From Desmodesmus armatus (taxonomy: Eukaryota; Chlorophyta; Chlorophyceae; Sphaeropleales; Scenedesmaceae), in contig VIIQ02000579.1 in the NCBI GenBank assembly GCA_007449985.2, positions 62,001-126,000 of the forward strand: a stretch of 64,000 nucleotides of DNA. Direction: 5' to 3'. Positions 36,000 through 46,693 of this stretch are shown piece after piece. A program made the position numbers and the translations under genes. Numbering within the stretch: the stretch's first letter is position 1; each line of letters opens with the position of its first letter. The notes below the pieces were generated by a model, which saw only the letters and a list, made by a program, of their open reading frames with translations, had not been told where the DNA came from and searched no databases.

Positions 36000-38900
36000 C
36001 AGCCTCATTCAGCTCAAGGATTAAACAACAGGCATGTCAACACAGCCAGCTGCTGTGCAGACACCCAAGCCTGGGAGATTCACAGCACACGCTAAACCTG
36101 TGGCAGCACTACCAAGGTATCATCACAGGTGCACCCCCCACCACAATGTCAGACAGAGCTTGACTGTCTGCGTGCTTCAGCACCCGCACTGGCGCCTGAA
36201 CAAAAACCCTTGTCGCCCCACACCAGTTGATCCATCTTGCCGCCTTTGCCAAGCTGGCTCACACATAAAGACCCCTTCTTGTACGGCAACAGCTCCAGCA
36301 ACACAAGTATTGCACTGCATCAGATTCTGCCGGGGCCCCCATGCACAGGGCAGTGCGGGAACAGGGTGGTCATGAAGCGCACACAGCTTTGAAAAGCGCA
36401 GGGACAACACCAAGACATGCGCACAGCATGCAGTTTCATCATGTGTGCTGGAGGGCCCAGGAACAGCTGCGTGAGAACCAGCAGCACTGCCTACCACTAG
36501 CAGACAGCCCAGGCAGCCATCAAAAGAAGGCGACACGCCTGGTCACAGATTGGCGACCAAAACTGCCATACCTGAAAACACCAGCCAGAGCTACAGTAAT
36601 AAGCACACGTGTACTGACTGCAAACCCTGCACTACGCAAAGCATATAAGCTGAATAAAGGCCCCGACTGCAAAGACGTAGCGGCAGCAGAATAAAATCGA
36701 GGTGGCCCCCATGCAACCGCCCAGGTGCTGATGTGTGCAGGCATGAAACAAACTACAAACTCTCTGCCCAAACCGCACCCCTGAAATATTGTAACAAGCC
36801 CCTTCCCCTCCCTGCTCTACACCCGGGCACCGAGCCGCCCGACCAGCACTACAGGGGATCACCCAGACAGACAGACTCTGCCTCTCTCTCTCTCCTGACC
36901 ACACACTCTTTTCACACACGCACTCAGCTAGCAATGTGCAGGGCTGATGACGACCCACACCACACACACACACCATGAAAACACAGGGCGGTGTGGAGCG
37001 GGTGATGCGACGTGCAGGCGGGATGTATGCTCCCTCACACACGGAACGACAGCAGGTAAAGGAACAACAGCAGGTGTAGAGGCTGCGAGGCAAACAATAT
37101 GCACCACTTACGTATGGCTACAGCACTAAACCCAAGAGTATCACAACCGTCTACCAAACCCTGACGTACCATGGCCGGGCAGCGACTACAGCAACCCTGA
37201 GTGAAAGAAGTATCCTTGCAACAAAACACAACAAACGTCAATACCCCAAGGCGCAGATTCTCCTTTTCAAGCCATAACCTGCCTTCCCCATGCCACATGG
37301 TCATATCCTGCAGGACCCCGTTGCCTGACACCTTGCCATGCACTAGTGCATGGCACAGTGTTGTTACCCAACAGTACTGCTGGTTAATCAACACTGCACA
37401 CATGTGCTCACATGCCTGCTGGCCTGTCATGAAGGCACCAGCAAGATCTGCAACATAGCGGCAGTCACAGGCTGTGCGCTACAGCAGCGGCCGTGTGCTG
37501 ACACCATCACAGTGGTCGCCACGCACCACTTGCAGCGAGCCCGGCTTGGCAAGCCCGCTGCTACCACAGATGTCAACAGATGCCCCATCGCAGATGTGCA
37601 ATTCATTCGTGCACACCTGAGATCCCTCAGTCTTGCACCTGATCGGCCCGCGATGGCCCTCGAAGCACAATGTGCGAACAGCAGCGCACACACTTCGTAA
37701 CCTTTGGCGCTAGCACAGCATGGCAAACCCAGGGCGCCAGCACAGCACAGCACAGCACAGCAGGGCACACACCCCACACATCAGCTGCAAAACATCCTCA
37801 CTTTCCAAGCCCCAAACACGGCTCGTCATGTACAGAGGCCTAGCGAGCGGCACTGCGCCTATCTGTGATCCAATTGCACTGCACAGAAGGATACCTCCGT
37901 GCTTGATGAAGACCCACGCATAACCACGCCGGCACAGATAACGCGTCCATCATAGTCAACAGCGCAGCGGCTGTTGCGCCCCACAAAGCAGCAGCTGTGA
38001 ATCCAGACAGCTGGCGCTTGCAGGGTGATTTGGAAGCTTAGCAGGAGAAGACAGGACAGAAGACAGGTCAAATACATGTTCATCCAGTGCGTGGCTGCAC
38101 ACACAGACACACAGCATGCGTGCACAACGCACAGCATGCAACAAAACCCACCACAGGTGACCTTACAGGCACCCTGTGTTGCTGGGAAGAGAGGACAGCA
38201 CCCACACAAATATACACACACTTTTTGACAAGGGGGTCTACTGATGGCACAAGCCCAACAAAAGCAAATTTGCTGGTCGGGAGCCACAAACAAGCAAAGC
38301 ACAAACATCAAAGCCCCCCTCCAGCTTGGCAACAACAGATAAGACCAGAGCACTCCTTCGCCCAGATCGTTCTGTGCCTTCCAAATAAAGCTGGTGCCCA
38401 GCACGTGGTCCTCCCACACCCCACCCCCCAACCTAGGGTACACGTGGTACAAAGAACGCAAGCACTCATTGGTGTATCAAATGAAACCGGCGCCTGTCAT
38501 GTAGCAGTGTCAGCTGAACCAAAGCCAAGGAATAAAGGCTGTGCCAGAAGGTTCTGGCTGACTAGCAGTCCAACATATGCAAGCAGGCCTCCACGCCGCC
38601 TCCCACACACTGCCCAAGCAGGCCGATTGCGGGGCCGCTGCAGTGCACAAGTGTACCTGTACCCCAATGCACGATCAGGCCTGCCGCCTGCCCACCAGGG
38701 CGCTGACATGACAAGTCAAAGCTGGCAGCAGCAGTGTCACAGACACGGTGCATGTTTGGTGAAACCATCCTGGGAAATCATCTTGTCATTCTGGGCCATT
38801 GTCGTCAATCGCTGCATGATCTTCTCGCCCCCTTGACTGTCCTGTGTGATAGAAGGATGTTTCGGGTAAAAGAGACGGCAATCGGGCCCTCTTCCTTGAA
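36000..38900 (-). other. Cluster of exon-like segments, minus strand, gene structure unresolved
   Basis: Several short frames bounded by plausible splice signals look protein-like: about 38460-38310 (LYHVYPRLGGGVWEDHVLG, SFIWKAQNDLGEGVLW), about 38050-37870 (LQAPAVWIHSCCFVGRNSRC, VDYDGRVICAGVVMRG), about 37620-37500 (CTNELHICDGASVDICGSSG, KPGSLQVVRGDHC), about 37420-37310 (INQQYCWVTTLCHALVHGKV) and about 38855-38750 (GGEKIMQRLTTMAQNDKMIS). They may form one gene ending at 35667, but I could not join them in phase with confidence and recognise no family. Confidence 0.35.
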
Positions 38901-38944
38901 GCAGCTGAGCAACTTGAGCATCAGTGCTGAGCACGGGGCTGCCG

Positions 38945-39690
38945 CTAGGGGCATTGAGCGTGCTGCTGCTGCTGCTGCTGTGCAGCTTGGCTCTGGTAGA
39001 GGCGCGCGTTGACCACAGCCCGGACCCTGAGCATCATTTTGTAGTGCTGCTCGTCCCTGGGACACATGAACCATGATGGAAACAGCACATGACGTGGGTA
39101 GCTGGTGGTTGCACTTTTGCCCTGCCCTCACTGGGGCTGGTTGGGTGCAGAGGCAAGCGGTGGTGGGGTGACCCCCCCCCTCCCTCAGCCAAGCAGAATG
39201 CAGGTGGGTGACAAACAGCCTGGTGTTTGCCATGATCTGGAGGCAGTATGCATCTGCCAACGATCACAGCCCTGCTTTGCGGTCTGGCTGCTTGTTTGAT
39301 GCATGCAACGCACTGCGCGTCACAGGCGATCACAGCGAAATTCAGTGTAGTCGCCCTGGTAGCTCTTGAGGCCTACAAGCCCCTCAGAAATATCCAAATA
39401 GCCCACCTTTGCACAATGGGGATCCCGCGACCGGCAGGACAGGCGTAATCGTCCTCGAAATCAGAGTCCAGCAGCTCAGTGCACTCGGAGCCCTCTGACT
39501 CGGTGTCTGCCACCTTACTTGAGCCAAACGAGCTGCTGGCTAAGTTGAGGCTCAACAGAGAGGGCTCTCGAGCAAACACACGAGGGGAAGGCTTGCTTTT
39601 GGCTGAAGTAGCAACTACAAAGCCCGTGACGCGAGAGGCTGGTGCTAGAGAACTTGGGAACACATCCTGAGCGATTGCAGGGCAGTCCAT
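38945..39690 (-). CDS. Candidate small or 5'-partial protein, unknown function
   Basis: Exon 39690-39407 starts MDCPAIAQDVFPSSL and ends at a CAAAG|GTGGGC donor. Exon 39056-38945 follows a CCCAG acceptor in matching phase (DEQHYKMMLRVRAVVNARLY) and runs through a short glutamine run to TAG, giving 131 aa. The first exon is Ser-rich with an acidic patch (DTESEGSECTELLDSDFEDD). The gene may continue by splicing before the TAG into the exon-like segments further along the minus strand. No family is recognised. Confidence 0.35.
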
Positions 39691-40379
39691 CGACAGTAGA
39701 ACAGGGCGCTGCTGTCAAGAGCTTTGCTGGTTACAAACGACACCCACAGCGAACAAAAACAATTAAATGTTTAAAAAGGTACGTTTTGACACCTTCGACA
39801 GCGTCACTGCACAGGTCTACCGGCTGAAAGGCCCGAGCCCGGACAGATGTCACTTCACTCGTAAAGGTTGTCACAGTTGTAGGTCTGGACCGCTCCTAAC
39901 CTTTATCAGTGTGGCAAAATAGCTTCAGATACTGTGCCTGAGTATGAACAAACGCGGGAAGCGGGGTAACTGCTAACTCCCCTTCACTGCTGGAGGGGGA
40001 CCCCTGGGGGGCCCCCTCCCGGGAGGGGGGGAGGGCAAGTGACTCACCGCACCGTTCCTGCAGTGAACACAGGGAAGTGGTTGGCACCTTACAGCAATAT
40101 ATCAACCGTCTTGCTCTGCTGCTGGCTGCAGTTTGGTGGCAATACTCTCATGAGTCACATGCACTGGCTCACACCATGATGGTGACCGTGCGCCCTGCTG
40201 ATAGATGGCAGCCGCCCGCACAACTTCCAAAGACCCATCCGGCGGTCCTACAACCGCTCTTGCAACCCTCTCTTGCTAGCAGACGTGTTGTTGGGGCAAC
40301 TGAGAGTACTACTTGGCCCTGTCAAACTGGCCAATTCGCGTGCAACATGTTGCAGCTGTAAGGACGTCCGGGGTGTTGT
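39691..40379. other. Stretch without a gene; contains a GC-rich palindrome
   Basis: No convincing coding frame. The 18-bp perfect palindrome CCCCCTCCCGGGAGGGGG lies at 40012-40029 inside a longer G/C-run cluster (about 39993-40036). Confidence 0.5.
40012..40029. repeat. Perfect 18-bp GC palindrome
   Basis: CCCCCTCCCGGGAGGGGG is its own reverse complement, with flanking G and C runs that could extend a cruciform. It is not associated with a recognisable gene end. Confidence 0.9.
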
Positions 40380-41100
40380 AGTAAGATCGCAGAGGCTGAA
40401 TCTGTCGTGTCTGTCAACGAAAAGAAGTGGTTAGTGATGCATATGCATGTGCAGCTGAAGCTGGACGAGCCCCCCCCCCCCCCCCCCCCCCCCCCCGGAC
40501 GTCGGGGGTGGTGGTCCTTACAGCACTCACTCGCTGTGTTGATGCCAGAGGGTACAGGGGGTTCTTGGGGCACCCTGCCAACCCCTTCCCTTGCACACAA
40601 AGGGAGGAATGCAGCGGGCGACCCCATGGATAGACGTGCGTCCAGCGGGTGGTGCTGTTGTCGCTGGTGCTGCAGCTGGTGTTTGTGGCGTGAGGTGGTG
40701 GTGGTGGTGGTGGCGGCAGCGGGTCTGTAGCTGCCAGCCACACTGAATCCATCACTTCCTTGATCTGGGAACGCAACCAAAACATGCCTGACATCTCTGT
40801 AGGGAGCATACCCCTGGAGGGGGGAGGGGGGGGGGAGGAAGAAAGAGGGGCCCCGAGGGGTGGGGGGGTGGGGGAGGCATGTTGGGTGAGGGGTGAGCGG
40901 AGCGGGGTGGGTGGGGGTGGTGGTGGTGGTTGGAAGAAAGAGAGCGAGGTAGTGGTGGTGGCGACACCGGGTCTGTTGCTGCCAGCCACACTGAACCCTT
41001 GGGAACGTGCGTACAGCAGCAACAGCCGACATGCCTCCAGAACCAGCTTTGCAATGTCACGGGACCACCCTTCCTTGCACTCATCTACCAAAAGCGAAGG
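40380..41100 (-). other. Repeat-rich exon-like sequence on the minus strand
   Basis: Two segments look coding: VDECKEGWSRDIAKLVLEAC through LLLLYARSQ (about 41090-41000) and EMSGMFWLRSQIKEVMDSVW through LAATDPLP (about 40800-40720). Both are followed by the same TTCAGTGTGGCTGGCAGC(A/T)ACAGACCC sequence and a (CCA)n run, so one probably arose by duplication. G/C homopolymers of up to about 26 bases sit nearby. The 3' end (40380-40469, plus-strand coordinates) is the third copy of the dispersed SKIAEAE repeat. The gene model is not resolvable. Confidence 0.35.
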
Positions 41101-43809
41101 CAGATGTTACACAGAGAGCTATGTCTGCGCATTTGGAACATCCAAATGTCAGCCCTTGCAATTGCCAGTGAAGCAGCAAAGCCATCATAAAAGGATGCGC
41201 AGGGGCCAAGAAGGGGCGCAGCCAAGAAAAGCCCAAAACACGTGCACAAGCACAAAGCCCGCTGAGAATGAGAGGCACACGTCAATGACAACACCAGCAC
41301 GGCCAAACGGGCACGTGTGTGTTTGAGCGCAGTCAATGTGCGCATCAGCAAAATTGAACCCCCACCCAAGAAGCGCACAAGCACAGCCCAAAACCCACTC
41401 AACAAAGGCACCCACAGCCCACGCCCCACTCAATGAGCGCGAGCACGGAGTACATGTCACATGACAAGTGCCCTGTGGTACATGGGGGGCAAAGTGTAGG
41501 CCATGTGAAGGTCTGATAGCCAGCACCTACGTCCTATGCATGCATGTCCATGCGCATGGACATGTGCATGGCTTGACAAGCTAGGTCGGCGTCTTATCTA
41601 AGAGCTCAAGCCGGCCTAAATCAAGCTCATGAGCTGGGAGTGAGAACCAACAACTGCCACGTTCCCACACCATGCATGCACTAAACCCTGCCAGGCATCA
41701 TGGGTGCCTTGCGTCAGCAATATAGCAAGCATTGCAAGCTCAGCTGGTCAGGCTGGTGGTGTTGCGCACAACCTCTTGCATAGACGTGAGGGGTCACAGG
41801 CATGCACATCCTGCCACTGGTCACAACTGGATGTCAATGGCATGATGGCCGCGCATTTCGGGCAGTACCCTAGACTGCGTCCAACCTCCAGAAGCCACTA
41901 CATGCTGTACAGCCCCGAATCCAGTCTCAGCACAGAACCCTGTCGAGCTCACGGGGCTGAGCCCAGGCCGCAATTGACATCCATAAGCTACCGGCAAGCA
42001 GCTCGCTCCTGCGCACGACTTGCCTGCTCCTCAAGCAGCCATCAGTAGCCTGCTACGCTGCTGATGACGGCAGACAAACCTATCCTTGATTGTACACCTG
42101 TTGTGCGCAATTGCTGTCAGCACCGCCCCGAGCACGCATGCAAGGGAGCCAAAACCACCCAAAAACTTTGCCCACAAGCATTCCTGGACCCAAGATGTTC
42201 AGCACGTGGCGTTGATGCGCAGCCCGCCAAAACAATACTTGCAACAATGCACCCGTTGCTTGAACAACACGCATATTAGCGCAGAGGACCCTCCACTAAA
42301 AAGCTTTATTGGTGGCAAGCACGGGAGGCTGTGCCAGGGCGTGGAAACAATGCAATAGATGTCTTGATAACATGGGTAAATTGTGCAGGGCATTGGTACA
42401 GTGTGCTGCACATGGTGGGGGCTGCAGAGGATTAGTCACGTGCTGACATATGAGTGATGGAGATCAGCTTGGCAGGACGCACACATGCCTGCTTTCATCG
42501 CAAACGCATGTATTAGTGACAACTCTGTGCATTGGAATACTCTGCGACGGTATCTCGTTCAATGGCTGGCAGCCCTCTTGCAATCGATGGCAGGCCAGAC
42601 GCCACCAGCTCAATACAGTCCTTCCGCAGTGCGCCTGCCACGCAACGGCCAGATTTAACGTTTGGATAAACACTTTAGGCACGGCATTGCGTACGCGCAG
42701 CAGCAGATCGCAGTCAGCCGCAACAGCAGCAGCAATCGATGCAGCCGGGCCCGGGGTTACTTGCACCAGCGCCATATTGTGTTGTGCAACCGCACTGCTG
42801 TAGATCTGTGGCAGCTTTACATTCAGAGCAGCAGCTTGCAGCAGTCATCCAGCCAGCCCAGCTGTGCAGCAGTTCCCTGCAGTCAGCTGCAACAGCAGCA
42901 GCAATCGATGCAGCGGTCCCCGGGTTACCTGCACCCAGGATGATAGTGTGCTGTGCAAACATTCTGCTGTAGATTTGTACCAGCTTCCTTTCTAGTTAAA
43001 GCAGCAGCTTGCAGTTGCCACCCATTCTGCACTGCTGTGCAGCAGTTTCCCTGCAGTGGGGGTGCTACACATACCCAGTACTGTCGTAAGCAGCACTGCT
43101 TGTAAACTCATCTGCCCCCACCTTCCTTCCTTCCTTCTTATTCTCCATTGCCTGTGGCCCTTGACGCCCCCCCCCTCCTTTTTGTCCCTGTGAGGCAGCC
43201 AGCTGCCTACCTGCTTACGCCCCGTCCAAGGCACCCCAAGCGGTCTCCCACCCAGACAAGCACCGCCAGGCATTGTACGCAGTACTTGTGTGAATTACTT
43301 GCAGCCTGGTGGTCTGAGATACTTCTTGCGTGTGCTTGAAATGTGCAAGTTGACTGCAGGACTGCTGGGCCGACTGTGTGGGTGTGTGCTGGCAACCCCG
43401 TTAGTGGAATTTTTGCCGGTCAAGGTGGTCCACATGGTACCAAGAAGCTTCTGGGAAGCTTCCTTTGTGATTGATTGTTATATCAAAGATAAATATGCAA
43501 CTTTTCAGCGTTTCCAAGCAATTCAGTGCAAAATCTTTTTTATCTTTTTTATTTTTAGTGGTGCACCATATTAGCACTATTACCGCTTATTAGCACTATT
43601 ACCGCTTGCGTGCAAAACACCACGCACAAAAAGACCGATGACACACGGACTTAATCCATTATGAAGGGGCATGTGTGCTGCACAGCCTGTAGCATGTTAT
43701 TCATGTCCAGGATCACAAAAGCCATCCAGCCATCCGCCTCCACCATGCAGCTTCAAAACTGGCGACACTACAACACACACTCAGTTCGGCATGAAACAAG
43801 GAATGGCAT
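41101..43809. other. Downstream flank of MYND gene B, duplicated downstream of gene D
   Basis: No convincing gene. The parts 41850-42260 and 43640-43770 match 54600-55040 and 55080-55205, the sequence next to the last exon of paralogue D, at clearly recognisable identity. Between them, 42260-43640 is extra in this copy and contains a roughly 178-bp tandem repeat (42708-42848 and 42886-43020, sharing CAACAGCAGCAGCAATCGATG). Confidence 0.6.
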
Positions 43810-44835
43810 CTAAAGCTGCAGCACTGCGGGGTCGTCGGCCATTGTAGCTGCCGCTGCTGCTGCCGGTGCTGCCAGTGCTGCCAGTGCTGCTGCTTCTGCT
43901 GCTGCTGCTGCTGCAGCAGCGGCTTGCTGCAGGTGTTGGCACACCGCCCTGTGTGTCACCCGGTGTGCCTCCTGGCAGGAGGCAGAGCAGTACCTGCACA
44001 CACACCACACAGCAGCACCAGCAGCAGCAGCCACGTTGGCAGTCAATGGATCAAAGTGTGTACAGCACGCGCCATACAGTTGTGAGATGGATCCGAGTGC
44101 AAGTATACATAATGTGCATACAGCACCCACCGGGCTCGCCAGTTGACTGCGCCCAAGTTCGGAGCATAGCTTGCCCCCAATTATTGGGTGTGGCACCCTG
44201 CCCACACAGACACCTTCAGTTTGTATGCATGCACGCAAGTCAGTGCCCTTGCCCCCCTGAACGTTGTTGCCCCAGTAGCACGCCTCCCGCAAACTTGAAT
44301 GATGCATGCATGCACACCAGTTGGTCGGCCCCCTTTTCAGTCCATGTGGCCTATAAGCTGCGATAACCCACCTGGCCGCAAAGCAGTAAGCCGGCGCCGC
44401 TGCTGTCGGCCCCTTGTCCGCTGCAATGCATCCTGCACACACACAGGCCTTGCCCCGCACCAGCAGGAAGCTTTCACTCGCTGTACGCCAGGACACACAG
44501 ATGGGGTTGTTGCAGCAGTAGCGGGTCGGCAACAGGGCCGACAGCAACACACCAAGCTTGTGCAGCCTGCCAGCATATTCCTGCAGGGCAATCGTGCAGA
44601 TTGACAAGGCTTGAGCAACATCCTTCTCCCGTCTCTGATGGCCTGTACGCTCTGCAGGGCCTCCTCTTTCTTGTTCTGGGCAACCTTCAGACTCAGCCGG
44701 GCCTTTGCACACCTGCGTGCCTGAGCACCAGCCTGTCGAGCCTCTGCTATTTCTGCAGCCTGCTTGGCCATGGCTGCGTCAAACCTTGCCAGCTGTTGTT
44801 CCTGCTTTTCAATCCGGGCTTTTACTCCCTTGTCC
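43810..44835 (-). pseudogene. MYND gene B+C, 3' fragment (beyond the retroelement)
   Basis: Exon 44835-44372 and last exon 43993-43810 carry the coiled-coil-like segment, the LGVLLSALLPTRYCCNNPIC block and the second half of the MYND finger (RYCSASCQEAHRVTHRAVC). Splice sites are the same as in A and D. It is the continuation of the gene ending at 48605: the frame of KARIEKQEQQLARFDAAMAK matches that of the other side across the insertion. A second lesion lies near 44640: between EEALQS and VAQAL the sequence is four bases shorter than in A, so the MYND part is out of frame. Confidence 0.8.
44822..44835 (+). repeat. Target-site duplication, left copy
   Basis: TTACTCCCTTGTCC here is repeated exactly at 48605-48618, on the other side of the retroelement. 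In the MYND gene it lies on the complementary strand within the codons for E-D-K-G-V. Confidence 0.9.
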
Positions 44836-44902
44836 CAATGCCTGCAAAGCTGCCTCGCACCCACCTCCTCAACCAGGAGAACCCCCGGCAGCACAAAAGC
44901 GC

Positions 44903-46690
44903 ATGGCTGCGCTTGGAGCGAAGTACTCCTTTACGGACGAAAGAATTGCCTCTGTGAAGGCACTCTGCTCCTCTCGCACCCAACAACAAGCCATCGTGCA
45001 ATGGGCTCCATGTGTGCAACCAGGATGGCAGATTGCCACTCAAGAATCCTCAGGATACAAAGTCCACTGCATGACAGAAGCCACGCCGGCCGACCTACAA
45101 CAGTTCGGCCTAGACACTCAGCGCCCATGCGAGTACTGTGCAAGACCAGCCACCTCCACAGAACAAACCTGTAAGATCTGCGCAACGTGCGACAGGTGGT
45201 ATCACACTGAATGCATCCAACGGGTGCATGGTGAGGTCTCAGCTGAAACACCTGAACCTTACACATGCAAGGAGTGCCATGAGCAACAATACACCGCACA
45301 AAGCCTCCCTGGCGACATCAAGCTCTACAGAGTGGAATGGAAGGAGGCCTCAGAGGCCATTCCCACGATACGCGCCAGCGCCACACCTCAGGCACTGCGG
45401 GAATTGGAAGAGCTTCTTGCATCCCAACACGTCCATGATGACAGTCAAGTAAAGCGGCAAAAGACTGCCATGCAGCAACGCCCCAGAGTCACTCCACCTG
45501 CGGCTGAAAGAGTGTATGATGTGACCATTGGCCAAGCAATCCGCAAGAAACTAGTACTTCACACCCTCCCCATCAACCCCCATGCAGATATCCCCCCCGA
45601 CACGCATGGAGCCAGTGGAGTGGGCTGCCGTGCGTATGTGAGGCCAGTGCAGTACGCCACTTCGGCTGGCCAGATAAGGACAAAAGAGTTGTGCTGCATC
45701 TATGGCACAGACGGCAGATGTGAACACATGATCAGCCCTGAGGTGGTCGCCCGCCTGAAAGACGCGTTCACATACATGCAAAGCAACCACCCAGACACAA
45801 TGGCAGCCTTACAAGCTGGTACGTTCGAGGAAGAACTACGCTGCCTTGCCTTGAGATACCGCCAGCTGCCCGGCACTAAGGCCACCGAAGCTCAACACTG
45901 GGGCCTCCCCCAGCAGCTTAAGAACACAATCATGAGCCAAGCTAAGCTTACCCAAGAGCGCTTCTGCAACCCATTCACCGTCCACCCCTGCACGCCCAGC
46001 TACTGGACGGCTCACGACCGGGATCGGGTGTTCGGCGCCAATCACGATGCGTACGCAGTCCGCTGGACAGGCCCATCTCCTGCGGTGCCGGAATTTGATG
46101 TGCATATGGCGGTTAAAGCCGTAGATTGGGCCATCAGATCAGCTAAAAGCACCACAGATAGCACCCTCACCCTGCTGATTCTCCCGACCTTCTTTGCGTG
46201 GGACGGGGTGGACACCGATGACGACGCTGCGTACATGCAGCTGGTGCGCAGAAACCACGATGTATGCCTCCCAGTATGTACCTTTGGAAGGGACATGATA
46301 CAGCTGGACCCCCCGGGATGCCAGCCGTTTGCAGGCCCCCGCACCCTGAAGTGGAAATTCAGGATGCTAGCAGTGGGCAACCAAACAGGATTTACAGAGC
46401 ACTTCCCATTCAAAGTCGGTGACCAGCGCCAAGAATCCTCTTGGTACCGTACCTTCCAAACTGCAGTTCGGGAGGCCCTCGAAGCAATACCTAACGACAG
46501 TAAGCAGCCAAGAGCCAAGTTCACCAAGCTTGAAGATTTATACATGGATGAAGATGCCACTGCAACCCTTGCCAGGTGGGCAAGGAAAGCCAGCAAACGC
46601 TTCTGCAAACGCCCCACGGACAACACCCTGGCCATAGTCCTACCCCGTCCCTTGGCGTATCACACCCCAGCTAGATACTCAGTAACATGA
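44903..46690 (+). CDS. Retroelement protein part 1: PHD-like finger plus methyltransferase-like region
   Basis: The first ATG inside the element (44903, MAALGAKYSFTDERI) gives 595 aa. An upstream ATG at 44705 lies in host sequence and is not the element's start. Residues about 75-135 form a PHD-like finger (CEYC, CKICATCDRWYHTECI, CKEC). Residues about 310-500 (LTQERFCNPFTVHP, YWTAHDRDRVFGANHDAYAV, VPEFDVHMAVKAVDWAI, LTLLILPTFF) resemble the layout of PCIF1-like N6-adenine methyltransferases, but the usual NPP(F/Y/W) position reads VPEF, so activity is doubtful. The assignment is my inference. The frame ends in TGA at 46688-46690, and the same frame continues with the RNase H part, so the stop may be a mutation or a stop-restart site. 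Confidence 0.65.
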   Translation: MAALGAKYSFTDERIASVKALCSSRTQQQAIVQWAPCVQPGWQIATQESSGYKVHCMTEATPADLQQFGLDTQRPCEYCARPATSTEQTCKICATCDRWYHTECIQRVHGEVSAETPEPYTCKECHEQQYTAQSLPGDIKLYRVEWKEASEAIPTIRASATPQALRELEELLASQHVHDDSQVKRQKTAMQQRPRVTPPAAERVYDVTIGQAIRKKLVLHTLPINPHADIPPDTHGASGVGCRAYVRPVQYATSAGQIRTKELCCIYGTDGRCEHMISPEVVARLKDAFTYMQSNHPDTMAALQAGTFEEELRCLALRYRQLPGTKATEAQHWGLPQQLKNTIMSQAKLTQERFCNPFTVHPCTPSYWTAHDRDRVFGANHDAYAVRWTGPSPAVPEFDVHMAVKAVDWAIRSAKSTTDSTLTLLILPTFFAWDGVDTDDDAAYMQLVRRNHDVCLPVCTFGRDMIQLDPPGCQPFAGPRTLKWKFRMLAVGNQTGFTEHFPFKVGDQRQESSWYRTFQTAVREALEAIPNDSKQPRAKFTKLEDLYMDEDATATLARWARKASKRFCKRPTDNTLAIVLPRPLAYHTPARYSVT

Positions 46691-46693
46691 GAC

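Noticed and set aside
43000..43600. CRISPR-like or tRNA-like structure
   Set aside because: No regularly spaced identical repeats and no cloverleaf with conserved boxes were found; direct repeats in the window vary in length and spacing.
44705..44902. Upstream ATG extending the retroelement protein
   Set aside because: 44705-44835 is host MYND sequence read antisense; the element begins at 44836 and its first ATG in frame is 44903.
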